From Flavonifractor sp963557075 (lineage in GTDB: Bacteria > Bacillota > Clostridia > Oscillospirales > Oscillospiraceae), in contig CAUWDA010000004.1 in assembly GCA_963557075.1 (NCBI GenBank), forward strand, positions 45,313 through 109,312: a stretch of DNA of 64,000 nt, in the 5' to 3' direction. Shown here piece after piece: positions 39,834 to 49,381 of this stretch. Within the stretch, counting starts at the first letter, position 1. Each line of letters begins with the position of its first letter. Both the position numbers and the translations under genes were made by a program. Below the pieces are notes generated by a model, which did not search any database, was not told where the DNA came from, and saw nothing but the letters and a program-made list of their open reading frames with translations.

Positions 39834-41576
39834 ATGAAAGCGAAGCATCTCGTATCCCTGCTGCTGGCCGGCTCTATGGTACTGGGTCTGGCAGCCTGCG
39901 CCCCCACCACCAATACCGGGGGGAACAAGGACCCCAAGCCCACCGGGACGGAGTCCAGCTCCGAGACCGCATCCTCCAAGTATCTGGTCTACAACACCGG
40001 TGAAGAGCCCAAGACCTGGGACCCCCAGCTCAACACCTCCAGCATGGGCGGCCATGTTATCCTGAACCTGTATGACGGCCTGGTGCGGGACACCCGTGAC
40101 GGCGTCAAGATGGCCTCTGCCGAGCGGTATGAGCTCTCCGCCAACGCCGAGGGTGTGGAGGACACGGTGTACACCTTCTACCTGAAGGACGGCCTGACCT
40201 GGTCCGACGGTGAGCCCCTCACCGCCCACGACTATGAGTTTGCCTGGAAGCGGGCCTGCTCCCCGGAGATGGCCTCTCCCTACGCCTTCCTGATGACCGA
40301 CTACATCAAGGGCGCCTACGAGTACTTCAGCGGCGAGGGCTCCCGTGACGACGTGGCGGTCAAGGCGCTGGACGACAAGACCCTGCAGGTGGAGCTGAAG
40401 CAGCCCACCGCCTATTTCCTGAATCTGGTGTCCTGGTTTACTTACATGCCCTGCCGTGAGGACATGGTCGCCACCGGTGAGGGCTGGGAGAAGGACCCCG
40501 CCAAGTGCATTTCCAACGGCGCCTTCATGCTGGAGGAGTACAAGGTGGGTTCCCACATCCTCCTCAAGAAGAACCCCAACTTCTGGAATGCCGACAATGT
40601 GAACCTGGCCGGCGTGCGGATCCTCTTCATCTCCGATGCCACCACCTCCCTCCAGGGCTATGAGGCCGGCGAGATCAACGTCACCTCTATCCTGCCCGGC
40701 GCGGAGATCCCCCGTCTGCTGGCGGAGGACCCCAACTTCTCCAGCGAGCCCGCCCTGGGCTGCGCCTACTTCCAGTTCAACATGGACGCCGATGTGGTGA
40801 ACGACCTCAACGTGCGTAAGGCTCTGGCTCTGGCCATTGACCGCAGCACCATTACCGAGCAAATCCTGCGGGACGGCACTGTGCCTGCTTCGGCCTTCGT
40901 GGCGCCTCCCTTCAAGCTGTCCACCGGTGAGAGCTTCCGTCCCCTGGACGCCAACGGCAACGTGGTCGAAGAGTATGAGATCGATCCCTACTCCGCCAAG
41001 GTGGAGGAAGCCAAGGCCTATCTGGCCGCGGCCGGCTATCCCAACGGCGAGGGCTTCCCTGAGCTGAATGTCCTGTATTACGACAGCGGCAACAACTCCC
41101 TCATCGTGGAGGCGGTGCAGCAGATGTGGCAGGAGAATCTGGGCATCAAGGTCAAGCTGCAGGTCCAGGAGTATGCTGTGTTCACCAACACCATCAACAC
41201 CGGTGACTGGAGCATCGCGTTTACCGGCTGGAGCGCCGACTACAACGATCCCATGACCATGCTCTCTCTGCTTACTGCTGAGGGCCTGAATGAGTCTCGC
41301 TGGCGCTATAAGCCCTACTCCGGTATGCCCAACGACACTGTGCTCAACCCGGAGAACGAGGCCTATGACAAGGCCGTGAAGATGGCTGCCCAGACCTCCG
41401 GCGAGGAGCGTGACGGCTACCTGAAGGAGGCCGAGGACGTGCTCATGGAGAACATGGTGCTTTGCCCCATCAACTACACCACCTATACCCAAGTCATTGA
41501 CCACGGCAGAGTTTCCGGCCCCGGCCGCACCCCCGTCGGTCAGTGGGACTTCCAGTACTATACTGTCAACGGCTAA
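39834..41576 (+). CDS. oppA: Oligopeptide-binding lipoprotein OppA
   Basis: A 580-residue solute-binding protein of family 5. A signal peptide ends at the lipobox LGLAAC (cysteine 21), followed by a Thr/Ser/Lys-rich linker. The family pattern NTGEEPKTWDPQLNTSSMGGHVILNLYDGLVR near the start, YTFYLKDGLTWSDGEPLTAHDYEFAWKR and VRKALALAIDRSTITEQIL are characteristic of OppA/MppA-like receptors. GAGGAGG precedes ATG 39834. It is the last gene of the opp operon, ending before a hairpin. Peptide class is not predictable. Confidence 0.92.
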   Translation: MKAKHLVSLLLAGSMVLGLAACAPTTNTGGNKDPKPTGTESSSETASSKYLVYNTGEEPKTWDPQLNTSSMGGHVILNLYDGLVRDTRDGVKMASAERYELSANAEGVEDTVYTFYLKDGLTWSDGEPLTAHDYEFAWKRACSPEMASPYAFLMTDYIKGAYEYFSGEGSRDDVAVKALDDKTLQVELKQPTAYFLNLVSWFTYMPCREDMVATGEGWEKDPAKCISNGAFMLEEYKVGSHILLKKNPNFWNADNVNLAGVRILFISDATTSLQGYEAGEINVTSILPGAEIPRLLAEDPNFSSEPALGCAYFQFNMDADVVNDLNVRKALALAIDRSTITEQILRDGTVPASAFVAPPFKLSTGESFRPLDANGNVVEEYEIDPYSAKVEEAKAYLAAAGYPNGEGFPELNVLYYDSGNNSLIVEAVQQMWQENLGIKVKLQVQEYAVFTNTINTGDWSIAFTGWSADYNDPMTMLSLLTAEGLNESRWRYKPYSGMPNDTVLNPENEAYDKAVKMAAQTSGEERDGYLKEAEDVLMENMVLCPINYTTYTQVIDHGRVSGPGRTPVGQWDFQYYTVNG

Positions 41577-41578
41577 AC

Positions 41579-41623
41579 CAAAGCGCCCCTCATGCCCCTT
41601 GCGGCGCATGGGGGGCGCCTTTT
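41579..41623 (+). terminator. Terminator after oppA
   Basis: AAAGCGCCCC...GGGGGGCGCCTTTT with CATGC/GCATG inside the arms; the stem is interrupted but ends in TTTT. Confidence 0.75.
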
Positions 41624-41700
41624 CTCGTGTACGCCCCTACCGGATCTGATCGGAATATGATATACTGGTTTCGACGATTTGGAACAGAGGGGTGTGCTAT

Positions 41701-42372
41701 ATGTGGATCAGCATTTTGGAGGACGAGGCGGTCCTGAATAATCTGATCACCAAGTATCTGCAAAAGGAGGGGTACTCCGTCCGCAGCTATCTGCGGGGGG
41801 AGGATGCCATTCAGGGGCTGGACCAGCCCACCGACCTTTGGGTCATTGACATCATGCTGCCGGACATTGACGGTTTTACGGTCTTTCGGGAGGTGCAGCA
41901 GAAGAATCCCAACAGCTATGTGATCTTCATTTCGGCCCGCAACCAGGATATCGACCGCCTGGCCGGGCTGGAACTGGGGGGTGACGACTATATTTCCAAG
42001 CCGTTTTTGGTGCGGGAACTGGTCATCCGCATCCAGAGACTGCTGAACGGGACCCGCCCCAAGTCGGAGGTCCAGGTAGGACCGTACTCGATCCAGCTGG
42101 AAAAGCACCTGGTCCGCTGCGGCGCAGAGCAGATCAATCTCACGGTGAAGGAATATGATCTGCTGCTCTATCTAGCTGCCAACCGGGGCCATGTGCTGAA
42201 GCGGGGGGACATCCTGAACGCCGTCTGGGGCTATACCTTTTACGGCTCCGACCGGGTGGTGGACGACACCATCCGCCGGCTGCGGAAAAAGCTGCCTCAA
42301 ATCGAGATCAGCACGCTCTATGGTCTGGGCTACTGCCTGACGGGGGAGAAACATGAATCGGTTTGCGACTAG
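41701..42372 (+). CDS. OmpR/PhoB-family response regulator
   Basis: A 223-residue two-component regulator. The receiver has the acidic pair in ILEDEAVL, phosphorylation aspartate in VIDIMLPDIDG and the lysine in YISKPF. The winged-helix effector domain (LTVKEYDLLLYLAANRGHVLKRGDILNAVWGYTFYGSDRVVDDTIRRLRKKL) is complete. ATG 41701 is chosen over 41692 because GAGGGGTG lies six bases upstream. Its end overlaps the kinase gene by 20 bases. Lying after an oligopeptide transporter and before two peptide-processing-type enzymes, it may respond to peptides. Confidence 0.92.
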   Translation: MWISILEDEAVLNNLITKYLQKEGYSVRSYLRGEDAIQGLDQPTDLWVIDIMLPDIDGFTVFREVQQKNPNSYVIFISARNQDIDRLAGLELGGDDYISKPFLVRELVIRIQRLLNGTRPKSEVQVGPYSIQLEKHLVRCGAEQINLTVKEYDLLLYLAANRGHVLKRGDILNAVWGYTFYGSDRVVDDTIRRLRKKLPQIEISTLYGLGYCLTGEKHESVCD

Positions 42373-43414
42373 ATACTGGCTGCAAAACAAGCCCCTCAGC
42401 GTCCAGCTGTGGGTCTGCCTCTCCCTGGCGGAGGGGGTCACGCTGGCAATTGCACTGGCGTGCGTGTTTCTGCTCTTCCCGCCGGCGGCTCCGGCGGAGC
42501 CCCGGCGGTGGTACGCGCTGGCGGCGCTCTTCCCCCTGATGGCGATCGCCAATCTGTTTGTTGCCAAGCTGGTGGCCCGCCGGATCACCGAGCCGCTGGA
42601 GCGGCTGTCCGGCGACCTGGAGCGGATCCGGGGAAAAAACTGGAGCGAGCCAGTGCTGCAAGTGACCCGCAGGGATGAGATCGGTACGCTGATCAACGCC
42701 CTGAGTCAGATCCAGCGCAACGTGGTGGAGCTCAACGAGGACGAGGAGTTCTTTTATCAGAGCGTGTCCCACGGACTTAAGACCCCCATCATGGTCATCC
42801 AGAACTGCTGCGCCGCCTATCAGGACGGCATCTACGGTCCGGAGGCCATCGACATCATCATGAAAGAGATCGCGGCGGTGGAGGGCGGCATCAAAAAGCT
42901 GCTCTATGTCTCCTCCTTTGACCACATGCTGGGCAGGCAGAGCGACTTTCGCCCTGTAGAGCTGCGGGGTCTGCTGGAGGCCTGCCGCAGGCGCTTTACA
43001 GGCAATGAACGGAACATCCGGCTGGAGCTGGCGGTCCCGGAGGGCCGCGTGGTGCCCGGCAACGAGGCCGCGCTCCAGACCGTCTTTGACAACCTGGTGG
43101 AAAACGGCCTGCGCTATGCCAAGAGCTATATCCGAATGGAACTCACCGGAGAGGAGCCCGGGGGCTATCTGCTGACCGTGGAGAACGACGGCGACCCCAT
43201 CCCGCAGGCTACACTGAACGTCCTGTTCGAGAAATTTTATAAGGGCACGGACGGCAGCTTCGGCCTGGGCCTCTATATTGCCAAAAAGATCGTACAGTTT
43301 CACAAGGGAGATATCTGGGCGGTAAACTGGACCGGCGGAGTGCGGTTTCAGCTTTTGCTGCGCAAGGAAGAACGCCCGTCCGGGCGGCGACAGAAAGGAA
43401 TGACAGGATCATGA
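42353..43414 (+). CDS. Sensor histidine kinase
   Basis: A 353-residue membrane kinase. Two closely spaced membrane segments (LAEGVTLAIALACVFLLFP and WYALAALFPLMAIANLFVAKLV) leave only about a dozen residues outside, so it has almost no external sensor domain. A HAMP region, an H-box with the phospho-accepting histidine in SVSHGLKTPI, an N-box (NLVENGLRYA) and G-boxes (ENDGDPIP, GLGLYIAKKIV) follow. The gene overlaps the regulator and ends in an ATGA overlap with the peptidase gene. Short-loop kinases often sense through the membrane or a partner transporter; here the partner could be Opp. Confidence 0.9.
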   Translation: MNRFATRYWLQNKPLSVQLWVCLSLAEGVTLAIALACVFLLFPPAAPAEPRRWYALAALFPLMAIANLFVAKLVARRITEPLERLSGDLERIRGKNWSEPVLQVTRRDEIGTLINALSQIQRNVVELNEDEEFFYQSVSHGLKTPIMVIQNCCAAYQDGIYGPEAIDIIMKEIAAVEGGIKKLLYVSSFDHMLGRQSDFRPVELRGLLEACRRRFTGNERNIRLELAVPEGRVVPGNEAALQTVFDNLVENGLRYAKSYIRMELTGEEPGGYLLTVENDGDPIPQATLNVLFEKFYKGTDGSFGLGLYIAKKIVQFHKGDIWAVNWTGGVRFQLLLRKEERPSGRRQKGMTGS

Positions 43415-44454
43415 ATAAGGAATTTTTATATGAAATGCTCCGTACAGAGTCCGTCAGCGGGGGAGAGATCGCCCTTCAAAAAAAGGTGGCCGCCTATATG
43501 CGGGCCCAGGGGGTAGAGGTGGAGACCGACCTGGCGGGCGACGTGATCGCCTCCATCAACCGGGACTGCCCCTTCAAGGTGCTTCTGTGCGGGCATATTG
43601 ATGAGATTGGCTTCCGGGTGACCCATATCACCGATGAGGGCTATCTCCAGGTGGGCAAGGCCGGCGGGATCCGCCTTGCCCTGGCGCAGGGCAAGCGGGT
43701 GACCGTGCTGGGGCGGAAGCGGATCAACGGCGTTATGGGCCTGCTGCTGCGCAATGGCGAGGTGCGTACCGACATCGAGCTCACCGACCTCTACATCGAC
43801 TGCGGCTTTACCAGCCGGGAGGAGGCCATGAAGCTGGTCGCCCCCGGGGACTTTGTTACCTATTCTTACACCGTGGACGAGCTGGAGAACGACTGCATCG
43901 CCGGGCGGGGTCTGGACGACCGCCTGGGCGCCTATACCGTGCTTCACGCGCTGCTGCGGGCCAGAGAGAAGGGCGCCAAGGTGGGCATATATGCCGCCAC
44001 CACCACCGGCGAGGAGACCACCATGCGGGGCGCCTTCCATGTGGCGGGCCGGGTGCGTCCCACGCTGGGCATCGCGGTGGACGTGATCCACAGCTCTGAT
44101 TTCTCCGGTATGCTCCCCCAGCGCTTCGGCAAGATCAAGCTGGGCGGCGGCCCCGCCCTGGCGCAGGGCTCCGTGTGCAACGGGCCCCTCAACCGGGCGC
44201 TGGAGGAGGCCGCCGGCCGGCTGGGCATCCCCCTGCAATACGCGGTCACGCCCGGCGTCATGGGTACCGACGGGGACAAGCTCAACCAGACCGGCGAGGG
44301 CATGCCTGTCACCACCCTCTCCATCCCCCTGCGCTATATGCACTCCCCCAGTGAGGTGGGCTCTCTGGCCGACGTGGAGCAGACGGTGGAGGTGCTGGCT
44401 GAGTTCCTGGCTTCCCTGGACGAACAGTTTGACCCCGATCCCTTTCGGGACTGA
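43411..44454 (+). CDS. M42-family aminopeptidase
   Basis: A 347-residue cobalt/zinc aminopeptidase of the M42 (glutamyl aminopeptidase/TET) family, which forms large cytoplasmic complexes that degrade peptides. Metal and catalytic motifs are LLCGHIDEIGF, GRGLDDRLGAY, TTGEETTMRGA, IAVDVIHSSD and the final RYMHSPSEVG with the last histidine. Start ATG 43411 overlaps the kinase stop. It would cleave peptides brought in by the Opp system upstream. Confidence 0.9.
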   Translation: MNKEFLYEMLRTESVSGGEIALQKKVAAYMRAQGVEVETDLAGDVIASINRDCPFKVLLCGHIDEIGFRVTHITDEGYLQVGKAGGIRLALAQGKRVTVLGRKRINGVMGLLLRNGEVRTDIELTDLYIDCGFTSREEAMKLVAPGDFVTYSYTVDELENDCIAGRGLDDRLGAYTVLHALLRAREKGAKVGIYAATTTGEETTMRGAFHVAGRVRPTLGIAVDVIHSSDFSGMLPQRFGKIKLGGGPALAQGSVCNGPLNRALEEAAGRLGIPLQYAVTPGVMGTDGDKLNQTGEGMPVTTLSIPLRYMHSPSEVGSLADVEQTVEVLAEFLASLDEQFDPDPFRD

Positions 44455-44475
44455 CGCCACGGAGGAGGATCTGCC

Positions 44476-46116
44476 ATGCTGCTGTTGACCAACGGGACCA
44501 TTGCCACCATGGACCCGGCCCGGCCTCTGACCGAGGCCGCCGTGGTGGACGGCGCCTATTTTGCCTATGTGGGCGGCCGGAGCGACGCTCTGGACTTTGT
44601 CCGCCGCTTTTCCGGCGGGACCTGGGAGACCCTGGACCTCCAGGGCCGCTTCCTGATGCCCGGCTTCAACGACTCCCACCTGCATTTCATCCACTATGTC
44701 AAAACCAAGCTCTCGGTGGACCTCTTCGGCTGCGCTTCGCTGGGCGAGGCGCTGGACCGGCTGCGCCGGGGACTGGAGGGCTGGGAGACCGGCTCCGGCC
44801 GGTGGCTCCTGGGCGAGGGCTGGAACCAGGAATATTTTACCGACGAAAAGCGCTTCCCCACCTGCCGGGATCTGGATCAGGTGAGCCGTGAGCATCCCAT
44901 CCTGATCCTGCGCTCCTGCTTCCATGTGGGGGTGCTCAACTCCAAAGCCATGGAGCTGCTGCACATCGACCGGGACACGGTGGGGCGTTACGGCGTCTTT
45001 GCCGAGGTGGATGAGACCGGCGCCCCCACCGGCGTCATCAAGGAGAATGTACTGGACGATATCAAGGCCGGTATCCCCTCCGTGGGGCTGGCTCCCCTGC
45101 TGGAGCAGGTGGCCCAGTCCCAGTACGACCTGCTGGCGGAGGGCTTGACCAGCATCCAGAGCGACGACTTTAAGTATGCGCCGGAGGAGAAGCCCTACGC
45201 CCTGATGGACGGCCTGCGGGATATGGCGGAGGGCGGCGGGTTGAAGCTGCGCCTCGCGGAGCAGGCCCTGCTCACCGAGCCGGAGACCCTGGAGGAGTTC
45301 TTCCAGCGGGGGGGAGCGGAGTTCGGCGGCGGCAACCGGTTCCGCATCTCCACCGTGAAGATCCTGGCCGACGGCTCTCTGGGGGCCAGGACCGCCTTTT
45401 TGCAGGAACCCTATGCCGATGATCCGGCCACCTGCGGCCTGCCCATCTATCCGGAGCAGGAGCAGCTGGACCGGCTGGTGCTGGCTGCGCACCGCCACAA
45501 TATGCCGGCGGCGATCCATGCCATCGGGGACGGCGCTGCGGAAATGGTGCTCCGCGCCTTCCAGCGGGCCAGAGAGGAGATGCCCTGGCTGCGTCCCCGC
45601 CACGGGATGGTCCACTGCCAGATCCTGACGGAAGAGCAGCTTCGCCGGATGGCGGAGCTGGAGGTCACCGCCTTTGTCCAGCCGGTGTTTATCAACGGCG
45701 ATATGCACATTGCTCCGGACCGTCTGGGTGCGGCCCGGCTCCCCCACTCCTATGCCTGGGGCGAGATGGAGCGGCTGGGTATCCACACCGCCTTCGGCAC
45801 CGACTGCCCGGTGGAGCGCTTCCACCCGCTGGAGGGGGTCTACTGCGCCGTTACCCGCCGGGATCTCAGCGGCAGAGGGCCGTTCCTGCCGGAGCAGGCC
45901 CTGACGCCCTGGCAGGCGCTCTACGCCTATACCGCAGGCGGCGCATACGCCAGCGGCGAGGAGGACATCAAGGGCCACATCCGCCCCGGTATGCTGGCCG
46001 ATTTCATCCTGGTTGACCGGGATCTGCTGTCCTGTCCGCCGGAGGAGCTGCTCTCCGCCCGGGTGCTTCGCACCTATGTGGGGGGCGAGTGTGTCTACCG
46101 CCACCCGTCCTGCTAA
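44476..46116 (+). CDS. YtcJ-like metal-dependent amidohydrolase
   Basis: A 546-residue amidohydrolase superfamily protein of the YtcJ/NfdA type. It has MPGFNDSHLHFIHY near residue 60 (metal His-x-His), the lysine of VKILADGSLGARTA, the histidines in AIHAIGDGAAE and MVHCQ and the aspartate in AFGTDCPVE. The first 45 residues and the end (GMLADFILVDRDLL) form the flanking beta domain. It follows the M42 gene by 21 bases in the same operon. Family members act on N-acyl or formamide bonds; substrate here is unknown. Confidence 0.85.
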   Translation: MLLLTNGTIATMDPARPLTEAAVVDGAYFAYVGGRSDALDFVRRFSGGTWETLDLQGRFLMPGFNDSHLHFIHYVKTKLSVDLFGCASLGEALDRLRRGLEGWETGSGRWLLGEGWNQEYFTDEKRFPTCRDLDQVSREHPILILRSCFHVGVLNSKAMELLHIDRDTVGRYGVFAEVDETGAPTGVIKENVLDDIKAGIPSVGLAPLLEQVAQSQYDLLAEGLTSIQSDDFKYAPEEKPYALMDGLRDMAEGGGLKLRLAEQALLTEPETLEEFFQRGGAEFGGGNRFRISTVKILADGSLGARTAFLQEPYADDPATCGLPIYPEQEQLDRLVLAAHRHNMPAAIHAIGDGAAEMVLRAFQRAREEMPWLRPRHGMVHCQILTEEQLRRMAELEVTAFVQPVFINGDMHIAPDRLGAARLPHSYAWGEMERLGIHTAFGTDCPVERFHPLEGVYCAVTRRDLSGRGPFLPEQALTPWQALYAYTAGGAYASGEEDIKGHIRPGMLADFILVDRDLLSCPPEELLSARVLRTYVGGECVYRHPSC

Positions 46117-46164
46117 AGAAAATGCCCCGCTGCAAGAGGGGCGGCTGTGCCATCGTGCCAAAAC

Positions 46165-46213
46165 AAAAAGAGACTGCAAACCGCCGGAATGGCGGTTTGC
46201 AGTCTCTTTTTTA
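46165..46213. terminator. Bidirectional terminator
   Basis: A 21-bp perfect stem (46165-46185 with 46191-46211) starting AAAAAGAGACTGC, loop GGAAT, ending in T-run. It separates the convergent amidohydrolase and SLH-protein genes. Confidence 0.94.
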
Positions 46214-46238
46214 TGCGATAGGGTTTGTACAGAGCCGC

Positions 46239-49200
46239 TTACAGCAGGGCGTAGAGCAGCTTTGCCATCTCGCCCCGGGTGATGAGATCCAGGGGGCGGA
46301 GGGCTTCGCCGCTGCTGTTGCCGAGCACGCCCTGGGCGGCCAGCACCTCCACATGGGGCAGGGCCCAGTCAGGCACCGCTCCGGCGTCGCTGAAGGCCAG
46401 AGGGACGGGGACGTAGCCCCTGGCCTGGGTACGGCTCAGAATGACCATAGCCTCCGCACGGGTGATGGTGGAGGCAGGGGCGGCCAGCAGCTGTCCACCG
46501 CTGGATGCCCCCTGAAGGATCCCCAGAGCGTACATGGCCTGGACCTCTTTCATCGCCCACTCAGGGATCTCAGCGGCGTCGGCGAAGGGGAGGGCCACAT
46601 CGGTGTAGGGGGTCAGATCCAGGTCCATCCACCGGGCCACCAGGGTGAAGAACTCCGCCCGGGAGATGCTCCGGTCGGGCTCGTACCGGGGGACCTCGCC
46701 GCCGGTACCCTGGGAGATGCCCTGGTCATAGAGGAAGGTGGCATAGGGTGCGGCCCAGTGGCCGGAGAGGTCGGAGAAGGGGCTGACCCGCTCAGTGGCG
46801 GGGGCGCGGTCCGCCGAGGCCCGGCTCAGGTTGCCGCTGGCGTCGGCAGCGGTGACCGTGATCCGGTGATAACCGTTGTCGGCGGCGGGGAGGGTGGCGG
46901 TCAGGGTGCCGGTGCCCTCGTCCCAGCTGCCGGACAGAGGAGCGCCGTCATAGGTCAGGGTGACGCTGCCCTGGGGGATGATCTGGTCCAGATCGTCCTG
47001 CACGGAAGCGGTGAGCTGGTCCCCGGTAACGGAGAGAGAGATGGTGGGCGGGACCGCGTCGGTGAGCTGCTGGTTGGAGGTGACCAGCTGGTCCAGCCAG
47101 AGGGAGCCGGTCTGGCGGCCTTCCGCGCCGCCGTATCCCACGTCCAGGCTGGTCAGCGCGGTGGAACCGGCGGGCAGCTGGGCGGTGATATACTTCCAGC
47201 CGGTGAAGTCCAGCGTGGTGAGAAGGAACTGCTGGGGCATGGCGGAGAGATCCAGAGCGGTGCCCATCAGGGCGTTGCCCGAGCCGTCGCCGTACACCCA
47301 CAGACCCAGCCAGCTGTCGTTGCCGGGAATGGCCAGATCGGCGGACAGGCTGGCGGAGCCGGCGGAGGCGTCGTAGGTCAGCTTCAGGCTCTGGCGGCCG
47401 TTGTGGACGTGGTCTGGGCTGGTCTCAGGGGCGGGAGCAGCGGTGTCGGTGGCGGTAAAGGCGGACAGATCGCCCTCGCAGTTCTCCAGCGGCGTGACGT
47501 GGCTGGCGATGACCACAGGGAAGGTGAAGCGCTTCTCGCCTGCGGTGAGGATGAGCTCACCCCGGGCGCTGGTCTGCCCGGCGGTGAGGACGCCGTTGGC
47601 ATCCACGCTGCCCAGCGCGGGGTCCAGGGACCAGGTAAAGCAGGTGTCCTGGGCGGTGAGGGCCAGCTTGCGGTAGGCGGCGCTGGCTTTCAGGTTGATC
47701 TCCTGGCCGGGGTCCAGATTCAGGCTGGTGAGCCGGGTGCCGGTGGCCTCGTCGGAGAGGGTGACGCTGTCCGGAGTGGAGACAGTGGTGAGGTAGGCGG
47801 AGCCGGAGTACCGTCCGTCGGAGGCGGTGACCAGGAAGGTGCCGCTCTCCGTCCCGGCGGTATACAGACCGTCGTCGGTGATGCTGCCGCCGCCATCGGA
47901 CACGTCCCAGGACACCTCGTTCCCCGGGGTGGGGTAGTAGCTGGTGTCCAGGCCGGAGGCCGTGAGCTGGACGGTGGCCCCGGACAGGAGCAGACCGTCG
48001 GTGGGGGAGACGGCGTAGCTGTCCAGCTCGCCGGTGGGCTGGAGGTCGGTGGTGAGGAAGATGGCGGTGCTGTTGGCCCGCTGGGAGCCGCCGGAGGGGC
48101 GGTTGACCACCTGCATCCCGTCGGCAGACGGATAGGTGACGCCCAGGGTGGTGGAGCCGCCGCCGTCCATGGCGATGGCGTCCACGCAGCCCAGCTCGAT
48201 GAGCCGCTGGGCGGCCTGGGTCAGGGTGCAGCCCACGCTGTAGCCCGCCTGTTTGCCGTCCAGGGCATAGAAGAGCAGGGAGCCGTCGGCCTTGATGCCC
48301 ACCGCCGTCCAGGCGGTGCGCTCGGTGGGCAGGCCGGAGGCCACCGCGCCGTCGGCGACGATGCGGTAGGTGCCGCCCAGAGCCTGCGTCACGGTGTTCC
48401 AGCGCTGGTCCGGGCTGGTGACGGACAGGGTGACGGCATCTCCGGGCTGGAGAGCCCGCAGCTTGTCCAGGAGGACGGCGTTATCCTTGGCGTTGAGGGT
48501 GAGCACCGCCTTCCCCTCGGGGATGGGGATGCTGCCGGCAGATTCCAGCACCTGCTCCACGGTGTACTGGACCTGCCCGCCGATGGTGGGGGAGAGCACG
48601 CCGGAGCCGTCGTCCACCGGGGTCAGGATCACGTCCACGCCGGGGGAGGTGTTCTGCGTGGTGGCGGAAAAGTCGGAGGTGAGCAGAGTGAGACCGCCGC
48701 TGTTGTCGCTGGCGGTGACCTTGCGTACCTTGTTGATGGCGCCGCTGAGCTTAAAGGTCTCCCCGCCGAAGGCGACGGTGGTGGAGAGGGCGGGCTGGCC
48801 GATGAAGGCGGTGCCGTCCTCCTGGAAGCCGATGGCCCAGGCGTTGCTGTAGTACGGGGTGGCCCGCACTACGCCGTCGGTGACCAGTAGACCCACGGTG
48901 GAGCCGGTGTTCAGCACATACCAGTCGCCGTTGACGCCGGAGACCACCCGCCTGCCCTGGCTCTCCAGGGTCTTCGCCATGCCGGAGAGGGTGACCCTGT
49001 CCAGCACCTTGCTGCCGTAAGCCACGGTGGGGATCACGGCCTGATTGGGGGTGTAGGATATGTAGTACTCATGGCGCAAGTCGGAGAGACTGTCGCTCCA
49101 GAAAATATTCTTGCCGAGGGCAGCCCCCTGAGAGAGGGGCACCTGGCTGGTATGCAGATCCCAGCCCAGCGCGTAAGAGGCCGAGGCGGCCGTGAGGGTG

Positions 49201-49250
49201 AGGGACAGTGCCAGGCCCGCTGCGATGCTCCGGCGGATCAAATGCTTCAT
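46239..49250 (-). CDS. Secreted phosphodiester glycosidase-like protein with SLH domains
   Basis: A 1003-residue exported protein. Domains: signal peptide (residues 1-27, ending ASASYALG), a NAGPA-type phosphodiester glycosidase domain (about 105-385; AVGIKADGSLLFYALDG, DAIAMDGGGSTTLGVTY, RANSTAIFL), a Big2-like and Ig-like section, a jelly-roll-like carbohydrate-binding section (about 600-720), then three SLH domains (about 815-1003; PFSDLSGHWA, LPFADAAEIPEWA, AFSDAGAVPDWA). SLH repeats attach it to pyruvylated cell-wall polymer. The NAGPA family removes N-acetylglucosamine caps on phosphodiesters. ATG 49250 has GGAGGA. Substrate may be teichoic acid or host glycan; not determined. Confidence 0.88.
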   Translation of the reverse strand: MKHLIRRSIAAGLALSLTLTAASASYALGWDLHTSQVPLSQGAALGKNIFWSDSLSDLRHEYYISYTPNQAVIPTVAYGSKVLDRVTLSGMAKTLESQGRRVVSGVNGDWYVLNTGSTVGLLVTDGVVRATPYYSNAWAIGFQEDGTAFIGQPALSTTVAFGGETFKLSGAINKVRKVTASDNSGGLTLLTSDFSATTQNTSPGVDVILTPVDDGSGVLSPTIGGQVQYTVEQVLESAGSIPIPEGKAVLTLNAKDNAVLLDKLRALQPGDAVTLSVTSPDQRWNTVTQALGGTYRIVADGAVASGLPTERTAWTAVGIKADGSLLFYALDGKQAGYSVGCTLTQAAQRLIELGCVDAIAMDGGGSTTLGVTYPSADGMQVVNRPSGGSQRANSTAIFLTTDLQPTGELDSYAVSPTDGLLLSGATVQLTASGLDTSYYPTPGNEVSWDVSDGGGSITDDGLYTAGTESGTFLVTASDGRYSGSAYLTTVSTPDSVTLSDEATGTRLTSLNLDPGQEINLKASAAYRKLALTAQDTCFTWSLDPALGSVDANGVLTAGQTSARGELILTAGEKRFTFPVVIASHVTPLENCEGDLSAFTATDTAAPAPETSPDHVHNGRQSLKLTYDASAGSASLSADLAIPGNDSWLGLWVYGDGSGNALMGTALDLSAMPQQFLLTTLDFTGWKYITAQLPAGSTALTSLDVGYGGAEGRQTGSLWLDQLVTSNQQLTDAVPPTISLSVTGDQLTASVQDDLDQIIPQGSVTLTYDGAPLSGSWDEGTGTLTATLPAADNGYHRITVTAADASGNLSRASADRAPATERVSPFSDLSGHWAAPYATFLYDQGISQGTGGEVPRYEPDRSISRAEFFTLVARWMDLDLTPYTDVALPFADAAEIPEWAMKEVQAMYALGILQGASSGGQLLAAPASTITRAEAMVILSRTQARGYVPVPLAFSDAGAVPDWALPHVEVLAAQGVLGNSSGEALRPLDLITRGEMAKLLYALL

Positions 49251-49381
49251 AGTAGTCCTCCTAAGATGGGTTAAACGGGTAGATACGAACATTATGTTAA
49301 CACAAACGCCGCCGCTTGTAAACAAGCGGCGGCGTCAGTCTAAGAAAAAATGCTGGTGCTGTCTGCGGGCAAACCGGCGGA

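Noticed and set aside
43426..46179. 917-codon minus-strand frame opposite the M42 and amidohydrolase genes
   Set aside because: Antisense to two well-supported enzymes, with no start signal or known domain.
46089..48890. 933-codon plus-strand frame opposite the SLH gene
   Set aside because: Gly/Val-rich antisense artefact of the SLH protein gene, which has signal peptide, domains and ribosome binding site.
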